Assembly: GCA_003439945.1 (NCBI GenBank)
Contig: QVRM01002806.1
Location: 1,479,001-1,543,000, forward strand
Source of the DNA: Dermanyssus gallinae
Taxonomy: Eukaryota > Arthropoda > Arachnida > Mesostigmata > Dermanyssidae
Direction of reading: 5' to 3'
DNA length: 64,000 nt
Shown here: positions 47,991-60,681 of the stretch, in pieces
Layout of the letters: each line of letters starts with the position of its first letter
Position numbering within the stretch: the first letter of the stretch is position 1
The notes under the pieces: model-generated
What the model was told of the DNA's origin: nothing
Database searches by the model: none
What the model saw: only the letters and a program-made list of their open reading frames with translations
Made by a program: the position numbers and the translations under genes

Positions 47991-48084
47991 TGGCTACCAT
48001 GCTGCGACGAGGTCATGGCCGACAGGCGCTCGACGTGGCGACGCTAATCAGAGTCGGTTTTTTTTCGAGCTTGCTAGATGTATG

Positions 48085-48085
48085 C

Positions 48086-48130
<45 letters not shown>

Positions 48131-48163
48131 TCGATAGAGAGAAGGACAGGTAGAGAGAGAGAA
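48085..48163. repeat. (TA)n followed by (GA)n
   Basis: TA units 48085-48111, then GA-rich sequence to 48163, at the left edge of the right duplicated copy. Confidence 0.93.
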
Positions 48164-49797
48164 AGATTGAAGTAGATGTGTTGTTAACCGGCAAATATGC
48201 AGCGCGCATAGCAGATCCCTAGTTTGAGTGTACATACATACGGCTGCAGCAAAGTCTAAGGACGACAACGACGACGAGGACAAGGATATGCGGTGTCATC
48301 ACTCACAGTTCGTTCGCCAATTCTTCAGTTGTTGTTGTTGTTGTCGTCGCCGTTGTCGTCATCGTCATCATCATTCAACAAGACCAGCAGTATCACCTGC
48401 ATAAGTAGGAGTAGTAACAGCACTGAAGCAATAGCAGCGGTCTAGTGGGACTCTAACGCATAGTTTTAAAAAGCGGGCCTATCAGCGATGGAAATTACTC
48501 TTGCAGCATTGCAGTGTTCGGTTCACTATTTGGCAACAAGAATTTCATTCGTTCGTCAGCGTTGTCAATCTGTGGGATCTTGTTTGGGCATTGCCCTGCC
48601 CCTGCATGTTCCTCTGCTGAAGGCAGCCCTCATTAACACCTATTACAAAAGAGTATGCAATGGTCTGAAAAAAGGTGGAAGGAACAAAGTAAACATGAAA
48701 GTATCGTAGTCTCTGAATGTGATCAGCCGACGACGCTTCGGCAAGTCGGACAGGTGGGATTGATTCTGCCTGGAACTTACGCCCTCAGACGAACCTTGAA
48801 GTAGTAACCACGCTGCCGTTTCGAGCGGAGCGTCGATCATATAGGTGTAGAGGGTGAGTAATTTAAATGTAGGCTTTAAGGTGTTTTCAGTAGTAGCAAT
48901 ACGTCTTTTAGACGAACAGCACGTGCAAGAGAAAGAGAGAGATTGTTTCCGATCCGTGCCGTACCGGATGATCCCCGCGCCCTATTCCCGCCATATTTCT
49001 GCGATGTCGAGGGCTACATGTGGTGATATCACTATGCAGCTCACCTCTCGACTAGCCAGGACAGTAAGCTGGCCTGGGGCCCATCACAGTGTCTGCTGGT
49101 TTTACAACCAAGGCTGCCGTTTAACTAATACTACCACTACGGCTGGTACAAGCAGCAGCAGTCCACAGTTGCCAACGAAATCTTCATTCTGTCTTCTGCT
49201 TCCAGCCTGTTTTCCTGCTATGAACGGAGTCGAATTATAGCCAATGCGGAAGGTGTGGCCGAGAGCTATGATTAGTACTATGTTAACTATTCATTCATTA
49301 CTATCCGTATTGCTGTGTCTACGAGTACCAAATATTTCATTAGTACTAATTACATGTGTGATCTATTTCTCAACAGTGCTCAGAAGTATGATTCGTATGC
49401 GCCAACGTACACTGCCGGTGGCGGAGAGATGGGCCCCACCGCTAGATTGGTAGCGGTTAGCCCTTGCCTGACTCGCTGCTTAGCTGTACAGCATGTCAGC
49501 AGTTTTTCATCAAATCGCAGACATGAACGCAGGGTACGTTATGCGACGTCATCTCCACGCTTCTTGTGTAGTAAACATATGAGAGCGGAGTCACGCCTCT
49601 GCTGGCCCGGGAAACTTCTTTATCTCTGGGCCACGTTAATAGCCTTGCGAAACGTTTCCGGGCATACAGTAAGTATGCGTTTTTGCCTCCGGAAGTATCT
49701 CGTCTGATCCTGCACCTCGACCTTTTTAGTGGAGATCGACGGGATGTCACTGGGTTTGCTGAAAATGCCATACAATTCCCAGCCCGGGTGAGTGGAA
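48105..49797. repeat. Segmental duplication, right copy
   Basis: The shorter partner of 43930-47458, in direct orientation. It lacks the LINE segment (empty site about 49165-49210) and the 46460-47160 insertion. It contains a GTT/GTC-rich tract at 48328-48374. Frames such as 48854-49240 and 49315-49707 are open, but they are not conserved in the left copy, which argues against protein coding. Confidence 0.85.
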
Positions 49798-51120
49798 AAG
49801 TGCGTATATATATAAATATATATATATATATACTTTTTACAGCTTTCCTACATCAGTTTCGTCGTAATATCGCTCTTGTGCAATGTTGGAGGTGATACAG
49901 ATCACACAATTCCCGACATATAATTAATTTGGTTGTTATTTTGTAAAACCCATTTCGTGTACATAACTTCATATGAAATCTATGTATTACAAATCTGATA
50001 GCGAAGTAAATATTTTAGCCACATGGACCCTTCTAGTGGTCATCGCTGAAGTCTCATCAAACGGTAGCTTTTGCGTGTATTAGCCTGTTTCCGTTGTGGG
50101 CTTTACGCCTGGTTGTTGCTTTACTCAGAAGGAAGCATACAAAGTACACAGTGAACGTAAAGTCGACGAAAAGGATCTATCTTGAGTGTGCGTATCAGTG
50201 GAGTTGCACTAGGTGTGGCACTAACACAGACGATTAGTCGCACCGCTTTTTTGTAGGCCTACCAACGTTTACAGTACAGTAGGGAAGGTTCCACCAAATG
50301 CTACATTTGCGTATCTAAAATATGCTTCAATAAGTGCCTTGTAAAATTCTAGCTTGACTCGTGTCCGTTGACGAAACCACGAGGATAGTTTTGCCTAGAG
50401 CGGGGCTTAGACTGCATTCAATGCCTATAGTATACATGGTCTAACTTTGAATTATTTTCTCGGGAGAGCGCGCAGGACCTGACTTACATCGTGTAAATCT
50501 CAAAAGGGCATGATCATAGTATCCTCTCCCAATGTAAACGGGCGCTCAATCATTGGAGCTAGGCGTACCGTCTCGCAATTATATAGAAGCTTGGTTAGGC
50601 TACCTGTTTATCACTGAGCAGGTGCCCTTCCCCCACTGAAGTCGCACAACGTAAGCTGAGGGCTTGAGTTCTGCTCTTTCAAGAAGTTGGATATCCTCCC
50701 GCCTAGCGTATTTACGCTTTAATCATAGCATAGCGTTTTGTAAGCTTTTCTACTAATGCAGTTGTCAAACCTGCGTCTAGCTAGCAGCTACGGTGGTGCC
50801 TTTACTCTCACTTGACGCAAAAGATCGAGCACTTCATATTGGGCAAGATAGCAAACCTGAGAAAACCACTTTCGTCATTTCCTTTGCCGGTCTTTTCCAC
50901 CTGACTGCACTTCTCAGAATTATCTCTAGTATTTTACACCTAGTGTCCACATCACGGTCCACCTTGAGGGCATCAAGCAATAAAAGTGCAATTTCTACGT
51001 GCCTACTGGCAACCGAGTGCGAATCGCCTCGCTGTTTCTTCCGAATATCAACATATGTACCACATCTGACACCTGAAAAGGTGATGCCGGCAAATGCTTA
51101 AATAAAATGCTCGATTGCCG
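49798..51120. other. Unrecognised sequence
   Basis: A TA tract lies at 49805-49831. No gene recognised. A 102-codon open frame at 50793-51101 has no known motif and could be the 5' part of the LINE that follows. Confidence 0.4.
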
Positions 51121-51129
51121 TTGCAGCAT

Positions 51130-52023
51130 TATTATTTGGAATGGAATCGGTTTCTGCTCTCACGGATGTGGTGCCGCGGGTCATGTAAAGTGTTTCCTAA
51201 ATTCTACCGGAGTGCTGCAATCTCTCGTGTGTCCGAATTGCAAGCAAAAGCCTCCCTCTGGGTCGTAGGCAAATGCACTTCGTCGTATTGCTGATTTGAC
51301 AAACATTGTTCTTTCTCAACAACAAGAACAAACTGCCGTTCGTGAGGACCTTCACTAGTGCCAACTGAATCTGAGGTCGGCCTGTGATGAGATCAAACAA
51401 TTGAAGTCCAATGCCGTAAGGCCGAAGGACCGGCTTTTCGAATTTCGCGGGTCCTCTAGCGTGACACAGCAAGGATCCGGTTTGCAAACAGCTGTGCAGT
51501 CGATTCCCTCCGTCTCCGCTACCGCCACCCTCTACGTCCTGTCTTCAACAGTGGCACGTCCGCAAACGCGCAGGGGAGAGAGAGATCTCGCTCGGCCAAG
51601 CGCCGGAGAAGTACCAGCAGACGACGCGAAACCATCATTGGCACTGCGGATTCCCAAGGTCTTGTTCCGTCAGTCGCACGAGTGACAAAGAAGAGGGTGT
51701 TCGTGCCTCGAATTGCACCCAACGTCACTGCCACCGATATGTACAATATCATTAAACCTAAACTCAAATCACCCCTAGCAGTATGGCAACTTCATACTGC
51801 TCACAGCTCTTATTCTTCATTTTGCCTGTTCGTCTCTGAGGATGATGAACGGACTGTTCTTGACTCAAAACTTTGGTCACATGGTACAGTGATAAAGCCA
51901 TACTTTGGCCGTATCGCGCCTGAGAAGATTAAATCGAAGTTGTTGCCCGACAAACCTGCCCGCCCCCTGGTTCGGAATTGTCTAGAAATACACCGAGGCG
52001 AAGAGAGGGATTCTGATATTTAA
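51130..52023 (+). pseudogene. LINE ORF1 with PHD-like finger, coiled region and gag-like domain
   Basis: The plus strand at 51155 reads CSHGCGAAGHVKCF, then LVCPNCKQ: a C..C..H..C...C..C arrangement like the PHD finger found in ORF1 of many CR1/Jockey-type LINEs. A stop interrupts at about 51266. A Gln/Glu/Leu-rich stretch follows (51270-51400), then a polar Ser/Arg region (51401-51685). After a frameshift, 51682-52023 (113 codons) reads VFVPRIAPNVTATDMYNIIK, HSSYSSFCLFV, LDSKLWSHGTVIKPYFGRI. This matches the ORF1 domain pattern LFVSRL.P..T..D...Y, YSSF.V.V, L..LWP.GV.V..FF. At least two breaks are present, and ORF2 does not follow in frame. Confidence 0.75.
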
Positions 52024-52088
52024 CCGTGTTCTGGGCCTCCGCGCACTGAGCCGGAGGGGGGTGGGACCGGACGAGTCAGGCGCGCTTG

Positions 52089-52400
52089 TCAGTTCTCCCC
52101 CAGGTGGATCTTTTCCTGCATCAAAGCATCTAAGCACTTTAGCCTCTCAATCCAGTGAAATTGGCTAGACGTCATCCTGAAGACAATGGAAGATGTCTTC
52201 TCACGAGCCCCTGCGTAATTCGTGCCGGTGCGGAAGTGGCTCAGAGACGAACATTTAGCCACTGTGTAATCCACAACATCCGGCTCCCCGGAAGTGCAGA
52301 GCACACATGTATCTGTTGGGGATTTACCTCTTCTGCACATATGAAGCTGGCCGTGTATAGTCAGGATATCGGTCAGCCAGTAGGCTAGCTATGATGGTAG
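52089..52400 (-). pseudogene. LINE ORF2 zinc-knuckle tail
   Basis: On the minus strand, about 52400 to 52089 reads YWLTDILTIHGQLHMCRRGK, then DTCVLCTSGEPDVVDYTVAK followed by C. This is the LTGHG.....R......C.LC...E....H...C pattern at the end of I/R1/Jockey-type ORF2. His of the knuckle is replaced (DYTVAKC). It lies tail-to-tail with the ORF1 remnant upstream, so it belongs to a different insertion. Confidence 0.68.
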
Positions 52401-52589
52401 AAGCACGCTGTCCAGGGCATTTGTACCGTCATTATAACCGAGTCCATTCAGCATAGCTGTCTCCAGAAGGGGGTGGGGGTGGGTTTGGCGACTGACGCCA
52501 GAAGGCAGCGCCGAGGTGTTCAACAAGGTGACCCTTATGGGTCTGCTCTATATTGCGTCGTTATCAATGGGCTTTAGTTGCGCCTTTCT

Positions 52590-53255
52590 TCTAAACTTTG
52601 ATTGCGGTTCCTGTACAACGGTTCCCCCGCGGAAGATGTAGTGGGAGCTCAAAAATATATTTCCCAGGTAAAAGAAATGCTTTAAGTGGTGTACAACCTT
52701 CTGTGAGCTATCAGGTTTTTCCTAATTATAAATTCGAGCTTCTAGGGATGCCAATTCATGATGGCTCCGTCGACATATCTCTTACTGAAACTAAATCTGA
52801 CTTCGTACGCTGGTATTCCCGGTTGCGGCTCTTAGACGCTCCTTCAGCCCTCTACCTGCTACGCGTGAGCCTATTAACTTTAAAACTGATGTATGTTTCT
52901 CGCAGCTCACGAGCATATGTCAAACCGGACCTGCTATATAATTGCAGACAAATTGTCGCTTGAAAGTACTGAGAACCTGGTATCGCGGGTCGCACCACCG
53001 AATGCCTAACCAAGCTTCATTACCAAGATGGAACAAGTTTGCCGCTAGTACACAGATAAATGTTGTCAAATGCCTATAAGCATATCACGATCGACTTTGG
53101 ACTTGAAAATAATTGAGGCGGCTCAAGAGCATCTGAGGAGCCAGACGAGTAAGAGTAAGGAGCAGGCGCGACTGAGAGCCGCGATCGATTCGGTATGCGG
53201 CAAATGGTCTCAGGCTATTTTTATACCGCTCCGGGACAATTTATCACGCACATAA
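52590..53255 (+). pseudogene. Retroelement RT C-terminal fragment
   Basis: The plus-strand frame 52598-52963 (121 codons) reads YKFELLGMPIHDGSVDISLT, LRLLDAPSALYLLRVSLLTL, KLMYVSRSSRAY. This fits the connection region that follows the RT palm in a group of invertebrate retroelements (LLG.PL......L, L..L..HDA..LL......PKL.Y.LR.SP). A second frame at 53070-53255 (SISRSTLDLKIIEAAQEHLR) may be a continuation. No catalytic box is left, and I cannot fix the clade. Confidence 0.5.
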
Positions 53256-56200
53256 TTTTGCTAGATGTGGCACGCTGGTATCTTCACACATCTGCTACAG
53301 CGAACATAGTGCTTGCTGTGTTAACTTGTGATGTGGAGGGCATGACAGTTTTGGCCACCTCAGGAATGTAATCTCAGCTATTTTGCCCTTAGCTTTGTTT
53401 CTCTCATTTTCTGTTGGAGGTTATGTGTACCCTTTGCTATATCACCTCTTCCTCAATGCAGATTGTTTGAACCGCTTTTGACACGAGGCGTACTCTAACT
53501 TCGTATGACCATATTTGTTCTCTCGCTTATCAATCTTTTCACTTTAATCTTAGTAGGCCTCTGTTCCTGCTCCAAAGGGCTATATTCGCTCTCTAGAGAG
53601 ACTGCTTTTTCACCCCCCCCCCCCCCCATTGTGTTCACAAAGTTATTTGTCAGTCTTTTGGCTTGTCCACCTTTTGTCAGTTTTTGGCTTGGCAACAATC
53701 CGGGTTTCCCACCTTCAAGCATTTATCCCAAATGCTCGCTTTCAATTCATCCCAAACCTCTTCTAGTGGATTTCGCAACTTCGATGCTCCGTCAAAACGT
53801 CTTCTAGTGGATCTCGCAACTTTGATGCTTCGATGATCGTCTTCGCTGCGAGAACCCGTAGGGCTATGTTACTAGTCATATGGCCTGTCCTGCATAATAT
53901 GGCGTCAGTCAGAAGTTTGAAAACAACGGAGGTTTAACTGGACGAGCGACTGTTTGGAGCCGTCCAACCATTGTGTGCGTGGCTTCGGTATTCGGTTCAT
54001 CGTCAGGCAGAACAGTTCCTTGTTCTTGCAATTCAAATCGGCTTAGCTGTTCGGCTTAGAGGCCGGGTCACACAGCGGCTGCAAACAATGCTCCGAAGTT
54101 GTAACTAAGTTCCACACTTTCCTCGGATATACAACTGTTTATGTTTCCCACGCTCGGCACGTCTCACAGAGGCATTTTTTTCGGAGCACCATGCACACAC
54201 ATGCGCACTCCTTGGCGTCACGGGCAAATACCACTATTGGCCGTTCTGACACTACTACTGCCCTTAGGAGGTAGCTAGCGCACCTGTCGCTTCCGGCACC
54301 TTCAGCTGTTGTACACGATTACGCTGCAACTGTGGAATGCCAAACCGCACGTCTCAACTAAAGGCGGCCTTTTTCCCCCTATTTGTTTGTCGAACTGAGC
54401 GGGGACGGTAGAACAACAAACAGCACTTTTTCTCTTTTCCAGGCCTATGGCCAGGCTCAAACCACTATTACAACGCTTACAGGCCTGCGCTGCGTGGCCA
54501 GTATAGTCAGGCTAAATTTTCACAATGGTGCTATTTTTGCTTCTTGCTGCTGACACCGTTACCGTTGCCGATGCCGTTATTGTCGCCGTTGTTGTGTCGT
54601 TAGCCATTAGCAGAGTAGTAGACTGACATGGCGGCTCTGCACCGTGATGAACTTAAAACGGGTATAGCCATACGCAACCATGCGGCGCGTGTCGAAGAAT
54701 AAGGTGCCATATCATCGTAGGACGCCCGATGTAAGGCAGACGCTAGTGCTGATTTGCGTTACAACATGGGCATTCTATGACCTTCTCCATTGGCAGTATC
54801 GCTGACCCATGACACATAGAGTGGTTGCTGGTTCATTGCAATGGTGCTGGTTGCCTTGGTTTTCCAGTCCATCAAATGCATGCGGACAATCAGCTAACTG
54901 CCTGACATAAGAGATTGATACACTTACACCAAAAACATATACACGAGTGCACAGACCTTGCAGCTTGTATTTTCCACACGAGCATAGTGATCTGGGCTAG
55001 CTCGTGTAGTTCGAAGCTTTTTCGTTCACGTTACGTCCAGTTTGCACAAATTCGTTTGCCTAGCCCCGTCACGTAGGCGGCAGAGTGGGAGTAATTAACT
55101 AACCGTTTGTCTTTCCTCAGACGACAGAACAAATCCAGCTGTCGTTGCAGACCAGCACGAGGCCGCCGGTGGGCTAATGATGGCCCGCCTTACACAAACG
55201 TGCTGACATGGACACTGGAAATGGAAAATGGTCTAATTAATTTTTAATGAAAAACTATTGGATTAATTTTTATCCGTTGAGACACGACAAATTAACGTGT
55301 TTGGGCCTTCTGAAGAACACGAGTTTAGATGCCCTGCGGGACATCGACGAAAAAGATGTCGGAAAAAAACTACAAAAGTAATACCTAAAATATGCGTCTA
55401 ATATTCGCGTTAGGGCGGGCAAGAGGGGCATTAAAAAATGCATGTCTCACACATACACTTTTTTTGTAATTCTGCTGGGACTGTCTTCTAGAATTACGCT
55501 AATGTTGTCCGTAAAGCTCACCTCATAGTTCATATAAAAGCTAAAAGTCTGAATTATGAATATATTAAGATAAAATAACCGTTCTGGATAGAACTAGAAA
55601 CTAGCGACGTCCTGCCAGACTGCTGACGTTCATCTCGTGTGCATGGGGTAAGTTTATACAGTCTAGATGTCCCAAATTGCTAAGTTACAAAAGCATATAG
55701 TTTATTGCTGAGAAGTTAAAATTTGAAAAACGTTTTAACTTTTTTGCGAAGTTGTAGGGTTGCTTGTCTGTGGTCTTTATATACATACAATGTGAAGGTT
55801 AGCCTTGAAGGAAACTTAACCTGATGCAGCTTAGTACGGTTTAAAAATAGAGGTTTATTAAATTGAATTGTATGAGGTATTGGAAGGTTGTATAAAGCCT
55901 TCCGCGCGAGTTAATTTTGGCAACATCCTGTACACATTTAAAAAGAAACGTGCTTATTTTCACAGAGCACACTAAACTTAACGGTGGCTCTGCGTGCATG
56001 CCGCAGGCTGTGTGGGCCGCCCCTCGCAGACACAGCACGCCGATTTTCCCTGCATCTTATAGCAATGTGACTCAGAGCAACGCAGTTCTGTCATCTCTTT
56101 GCCGTGACAGGGGTATTCCTTTACTTTTTGAGGGTATATCTAATCCGGTGGCATTTAGTAGAGCAGGGCACCGGTAGCCACTCTGACACCTAGAGCGATA

Positions 56201-58129
56201 TCCACACCACCGTTATTCTGTTTTTTTCCCTAGTAGTTTTCTAGCTAAATAAATGACTTTAAGTTGAAATAATGCAGCCATTTTGCCAGTGACCCTTTTG
56301 TAGTGTTCCTAGCTCGAATATTTCCCTACCGCCTTCTGCTACAGTGAAAGCTGTAGCTACTTGTTTAGCGTAGGTAACCTCGAGAATATTGCAGACTACT
56401 TCTTTTTTAAATATTGTATTTTTAATTCAGACATTAGCGTTTTCGTTCAGTGCAATTACAGTTAGAAAGGAACTCGCTGCGCCGTTTAAGCTATCTGTTA
56501 TTATGCTAACTGTTGACCTTTATATACCAAGAGTGACTGCCGGGATCAACTTTGTCCTGGAACTTCCGGAACGCCTCAGAGGGGAAGGACCCTGACCTGC
56601 CTTCATACTATTTGTGCATGTGCAAAATTCGCTCCCCCTCTTCAAGATATTTCTGCCACTCTTCTCGGCTGTAATCAGTAATTCATGTTAACCTTCCTGG
56701 CTACCTTCTTCAGTATATTTCTCGTATTCCCTTGGGTAGCCGTGTAGCCGTTCTTTTGTAGCCGGAGTGTTACAAACATTTGTGTATATGCTGTCCGTTT
56801 TCTCCCAATTTCTGCATTGTTCTAGTGACTAGGTTTACCGGACTCTCGGCGGCCCCGTTCGCGGGTCCCTTAGGTGCATCCCATATGTTTTTCACGTGGT
56901 GCCATTCATCGCGTCCACATCTCCCTTGCCATTAATATCCTCACGCTTTCCACTTTAAGAATACTTTTCCAGTCATTCGGTTCTCCCTCTAATGGGCATC
57001 CCGGGGGCCTTCGGGGCTCGTGATGTTAGACAGCTGATATACTATCGCTCGGGTGGCTTTTCCAAGTTTGATCAGATCCGGCGTCGTTTGGCACCATACC
57101 TATTTCCTCCCTATTTCTATCCGATGATGATTGCGATAGCCTTTTCGACAGTATTGTTTTGTCTTGAATATTTGAGGTCAAGACGTATGCCTTCAACTCA
57201 TCCGTCCAAATGTTTATACCCTTTTGTGCGTTCTTGTGTTTTGTTGTATGAGAAAGGTGGTTGTTTTTGTGTTCTTTCAAAGACCTTGCTTCTCCCAGGC
57301 ATAAGGTACTCCTCTCCTTGCTCCACCCCACACCGCCTACGAGCTGTGATCATTTGGGGAGTATCCCCCTTCAGCACAACCAGACAGATTTGTGATCGTG
57401 GCGGTCCCTGGACGTCGCGCAACCTAGCCTATGGAGTGAGCGCTAGCTAAGCAAAATATGCCATAATAAAAGAACTATTGCGGCACAGCTTCAAACTCGA
57501 CACTTCAGATTTCTATATGCCAGGTGTTGACCCCTGTTGCACTGGCTGCTACCGCCCATGAATTGCGTCCGCGCCAGAATCGAACGTTGTCACCCTTAAC
57601 TTTTTTCGCGAGCTCCGAGTACGGGAATCATGGTTGAGGTTCAGTACGCAAAAGTAATACATACATCACAATGCCGTGAAAACACGTCCATTCATTAAGG
57701 ATCAGTTGCATATCTGTGTGCCTAAATAAAGTTGAGAATCACTCAAATAGAGTATAATGTACACCTCACGTAGAGTGCTATTCTTAGAATATTCTCATAG
57801 TTCATCTGTCATCAACCTTCCAATGAATGAAGTAGTACAGCGATTTATGTTCCAGTGCTGCGGATTCCACTGCGTGCTACTTAGAACATGCCTGCAAACT
57901 AAACTCGCACGTCTAAAACTCGTAAACCTCGCAAAATTAGGTAGAAATTATACCTAAGATATATGTTACCATTTGAATAACCAAACAGTCCTGACCGCCT
58001 GGGAAACCGACCACATAACTATAAATGCTGAGATTGCTTGCTGCCCGATAAGATTGAGTGACGTCAGGCCGATGAGAGAAGCATAATAAAAGAGCGGAAA
58101 AAAACAAACTAACACAAACTAACAAACAT

Positions 58130-58182
<53 letters not shown>

Positions 58183-59282
58183 GTCTGCTGGGCGATATAG
58201 ATATATTTGCGTTGGTTCCAGTTTACATGTCTACTTTAGCTAAAATAAAAAACGTTATTTTACAAAATTAACGCGCAAACGATTACAGCTGATTCGAGAA
58301 CACCAGGCAATATCCTGCTTGGTTTTCTTGGCCACGAAGGAAAATATTACACATCTATATATCGAACCGTCTTTATTAAGAACTTAAACTAGGTCGAGAA
58401 AGCTACTGTCAAGGTAATGCCAAGCAATGTCGTGCCTGAGGAAGCCGCGTTTAGTTGGTTTGCAAGGCCCACACTAGCCTCTGGGAGCTGCCCTGGGACA
58501 TACGATCATCAGGCATTCCCAAAATTTCCAAAATCCATTAGGCATTCCCAAAACCTTCCATATTAACAACAACAACAACAAAAGCTAAGATAGATACTCA
58601 CGGCCAGTTGGCATGTGTCTGATTACGTAGACAGACTCAAACATAATATATTATCAGGTTAATAATGGCTTGGCGAAACAAAGCCAGCCGCTGACATCTG
58701 TCGTGTCTTCGTCGTCTTCGCGGTGAGTGGTTTATGTGCTAATGCGCTCTGCGTCGTCGTCAGAGTCGTCACTGGTACATTGGTACATTCCGCTGGTGCA
58801 TTCCAGCAGCAGATCCTCAAATCTCTTTGCGTAGTGTATTTGTTTGCGTGACTTGCAGAACTGGCTAACGCTGACGGTTGATTTATTATTACAGCTACGG
58901 CTACTACCACTTCTACTCGCGCCGTCTCGCGTTTAGCTATGCCCTACATTTACGCTCCAAAGATACATATCTGTTTCTCGTCTTTTCCCTCTCTGTCTTC
59001 CCCTCTCCCCTCTCCGTTTCGATGTATCTCACTTCTCTCTCTCTCTGTCTCTCTCTCTCGCCTCCCCTCAATACACTTCACTGATGTACCCAGAAACATG
59101 TGTATACACACGTAGACACGCAAATACTGCCTTCAACAGACCTCAGCGGCACATTATTAATGTTGTTGTTGTCGTTGTCGAAACTCGGTAAACCATCAAC
59201 GTGACGTCGTTTAGCTGTGGCTGGGTTTGAAACCAACCTTCTAAGTGGTCGTTAACCAGGTTGACTGCGTAGATATTTGTTT
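53256..59282. other. Long unrecognised stretch
   Basis: A C15 run lies at 53613-53627. A 41-bp tandem duplication lies near 53758-53836 (CTTCTAGTGGATTTCGCAAC repeated). A (TA)n array lies at 58132-58178, (AAC)n at 58565-58580 and CT-rich sequence at 59033-59060. A 152-codon open frame at 56992-57450 has no recognisable domain. No host gene is seen. Confidence 0.4.
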
Positions 59283-59445
59283 AAAATGGCTTAGTGGCAA
59301 AGCCTTTGCCTTGCATTCTGGAGGACTGGGTTCGAGACCCAGACCGGCCACTCTTAAATTGGTTTGCATGGTTTCCAATTTAGACAAAGCAAATGCCGGC
59401 GTAGATTAAAATTAGCTATGACACGAAAAAACCGTACACGGGCCT
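59283..59445 (+). mobile_element. tRNA-derived SINE, family 1, copy b
   Basis: Box A TGGCTTAGTGGC at 59287 and box B GGTTCGAGACC at 59329-59339, inside a perfect five-pair T-arm (CTGGG, TTCGAGA, CCCAG). The body has CATGGTTTCCAATTTAGACA and AAGCAAATGCCGG and ends near a T-rich run. It is the better preserved partner of 27829-27985. The head resembles a Gly/Ala-type tRNA, but the downstream body and worn acceptor stem mark it as a SINE. Confidence 0.85.
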
Positions 59446-59469
59446 TACGGAAAATCTTTTTTTTTTTTA

Positions 59470-59845
59470 AAGTTGCTCCTTGTTTGCTGTTGTTGTTGGT
59501 GCTGCTGCTGCAGTTACTAGTGTTGTAGTTGCTGCTGCTGCTGCTGCTGCGACTATCGATGTTGTTGTTGCTCTTGTTGCTGCAGGTATTGATGTTATTG
59601 TTGCCGCAGTTGTTATGATTGTTGATTTTGTTGTTGTTGTTGCTGCTGCAGTTGTTGTTGCCGTTATTGCTGCTGCTGTAGTAGCAGTAGATACTGTTGT
59701 TGATGTTGTTGTTCTTCCTGCTGCTGTTGCTGCATTGTTTATTGTTGTTGTTGTTGCTGCTATATTTTTTGTTGTTCGTTGTTGCTGTTGTTGTTGTTGC
59801 TGCTGCATTGTTTATTGCTGTTGCTGTTTCTCTTGCTATTGGCAC
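59470..59845. repeat. Strand-asymmetric (GTT/GCT)n tract
   Basis: About 370 bases of GTT, GCT and GAT triplets on the plus strand. It is open in several frames on both strands as Val/Ala, Leu, Cys or Asn/Thr/Ser runs. These frames come from the triplet composition and are not genes. Confidence 0.9.
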
Positions 59846-60045
59846 AGCGGCTGCCCATCACTACCCACCGTCGTCGTCAACGCCATTGTGTCACGATTCG
59901 CTAGAGCTGGCGGAGGAAATGGGATGATTCGAGGCTTTGGTCTGTGCTCACGTATAAGCCATCCATGGGAGGCTTCAGAGGACGAGCAAGTGGGAGTGGT
60001 AGTAATAGTAGTAGCAGTCGTTCGCGTAGGCAGCTCCGACGACTA

Positions 60046-60570
60046 GTTTCACCAATTCGGATGACGACTCTACGAAGATGACGGCCCTGATGATGATGGT
60101 GATGGGGATGGCGATTGTGATGCTGGTGATGAGGAGAGATTCCGCGGTGCCGAAGGCGAAGGGGATGACGTCGGACGAGCCAGCGTTGCAACCGAAGTTC
60201 ATCAATCTCTTTTTTACAACTGGACCTCCTACTTTGTGCAGCACTGGGGCTTTGCGTTGTTTCGCAGTGGCGCACTATTCTCGGCCGAAGCGGCCGCCCC
60301 ACACTAGATAGCTGGGCAATGTTGACTTTGAGATGTTGACCCCAAAGACGCGCGATTGCGTTTGTTGCCAATACATGCGTTCGTACAGCGGGTCCTCAAC
60401 TCGTTCAAACGGTCATAAAGAAAAGTACATACGTTACGGAATCCGTTTGTTGCATGCCTAGAATGCCGTTACTGCTACTTGGAGCGAGCTGCAGCTGTCC
60501 CTTTGTCAGCCTGGTTGCTCGATAACATGGCCACTTCCGTGAAGCTGTGTATCCTGGGTCGAATCCGCTT
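60046..60570. other. Unrecognised sequence
   Basis: GATGAT-type triplets around 60080-60140 continue the triplet-rich character. No gene recognised. Confidence 0.4.
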
Positions 60571-60571
60571 C

Positions 60572-60606
60572 TTATATATATAAATATATATATTTATATA
60601 TTTATA

Positions 60607-60677
<71 letters not shown>
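60572..60677. repeat. (TA)n microsatellite array
   Basis: TA units with a few AAATA/TTTATA interruptions at the left end. Confidence 0.96.

Positions 60678-60681
<4 letters not shown>

Noticed and set aside
59283..59350. Possible functional tRNA gene
   Set aside because: Box A, box B and the T-arm are good, but the acceptor stem is poor and the sequence continues into a body shared with 27829-27985. It is a SINE.
59354..60046. Open frames of 113-188 codons on both strands
   Set aside because: They arise from the GTT/GCT triplet composition and show no domain.
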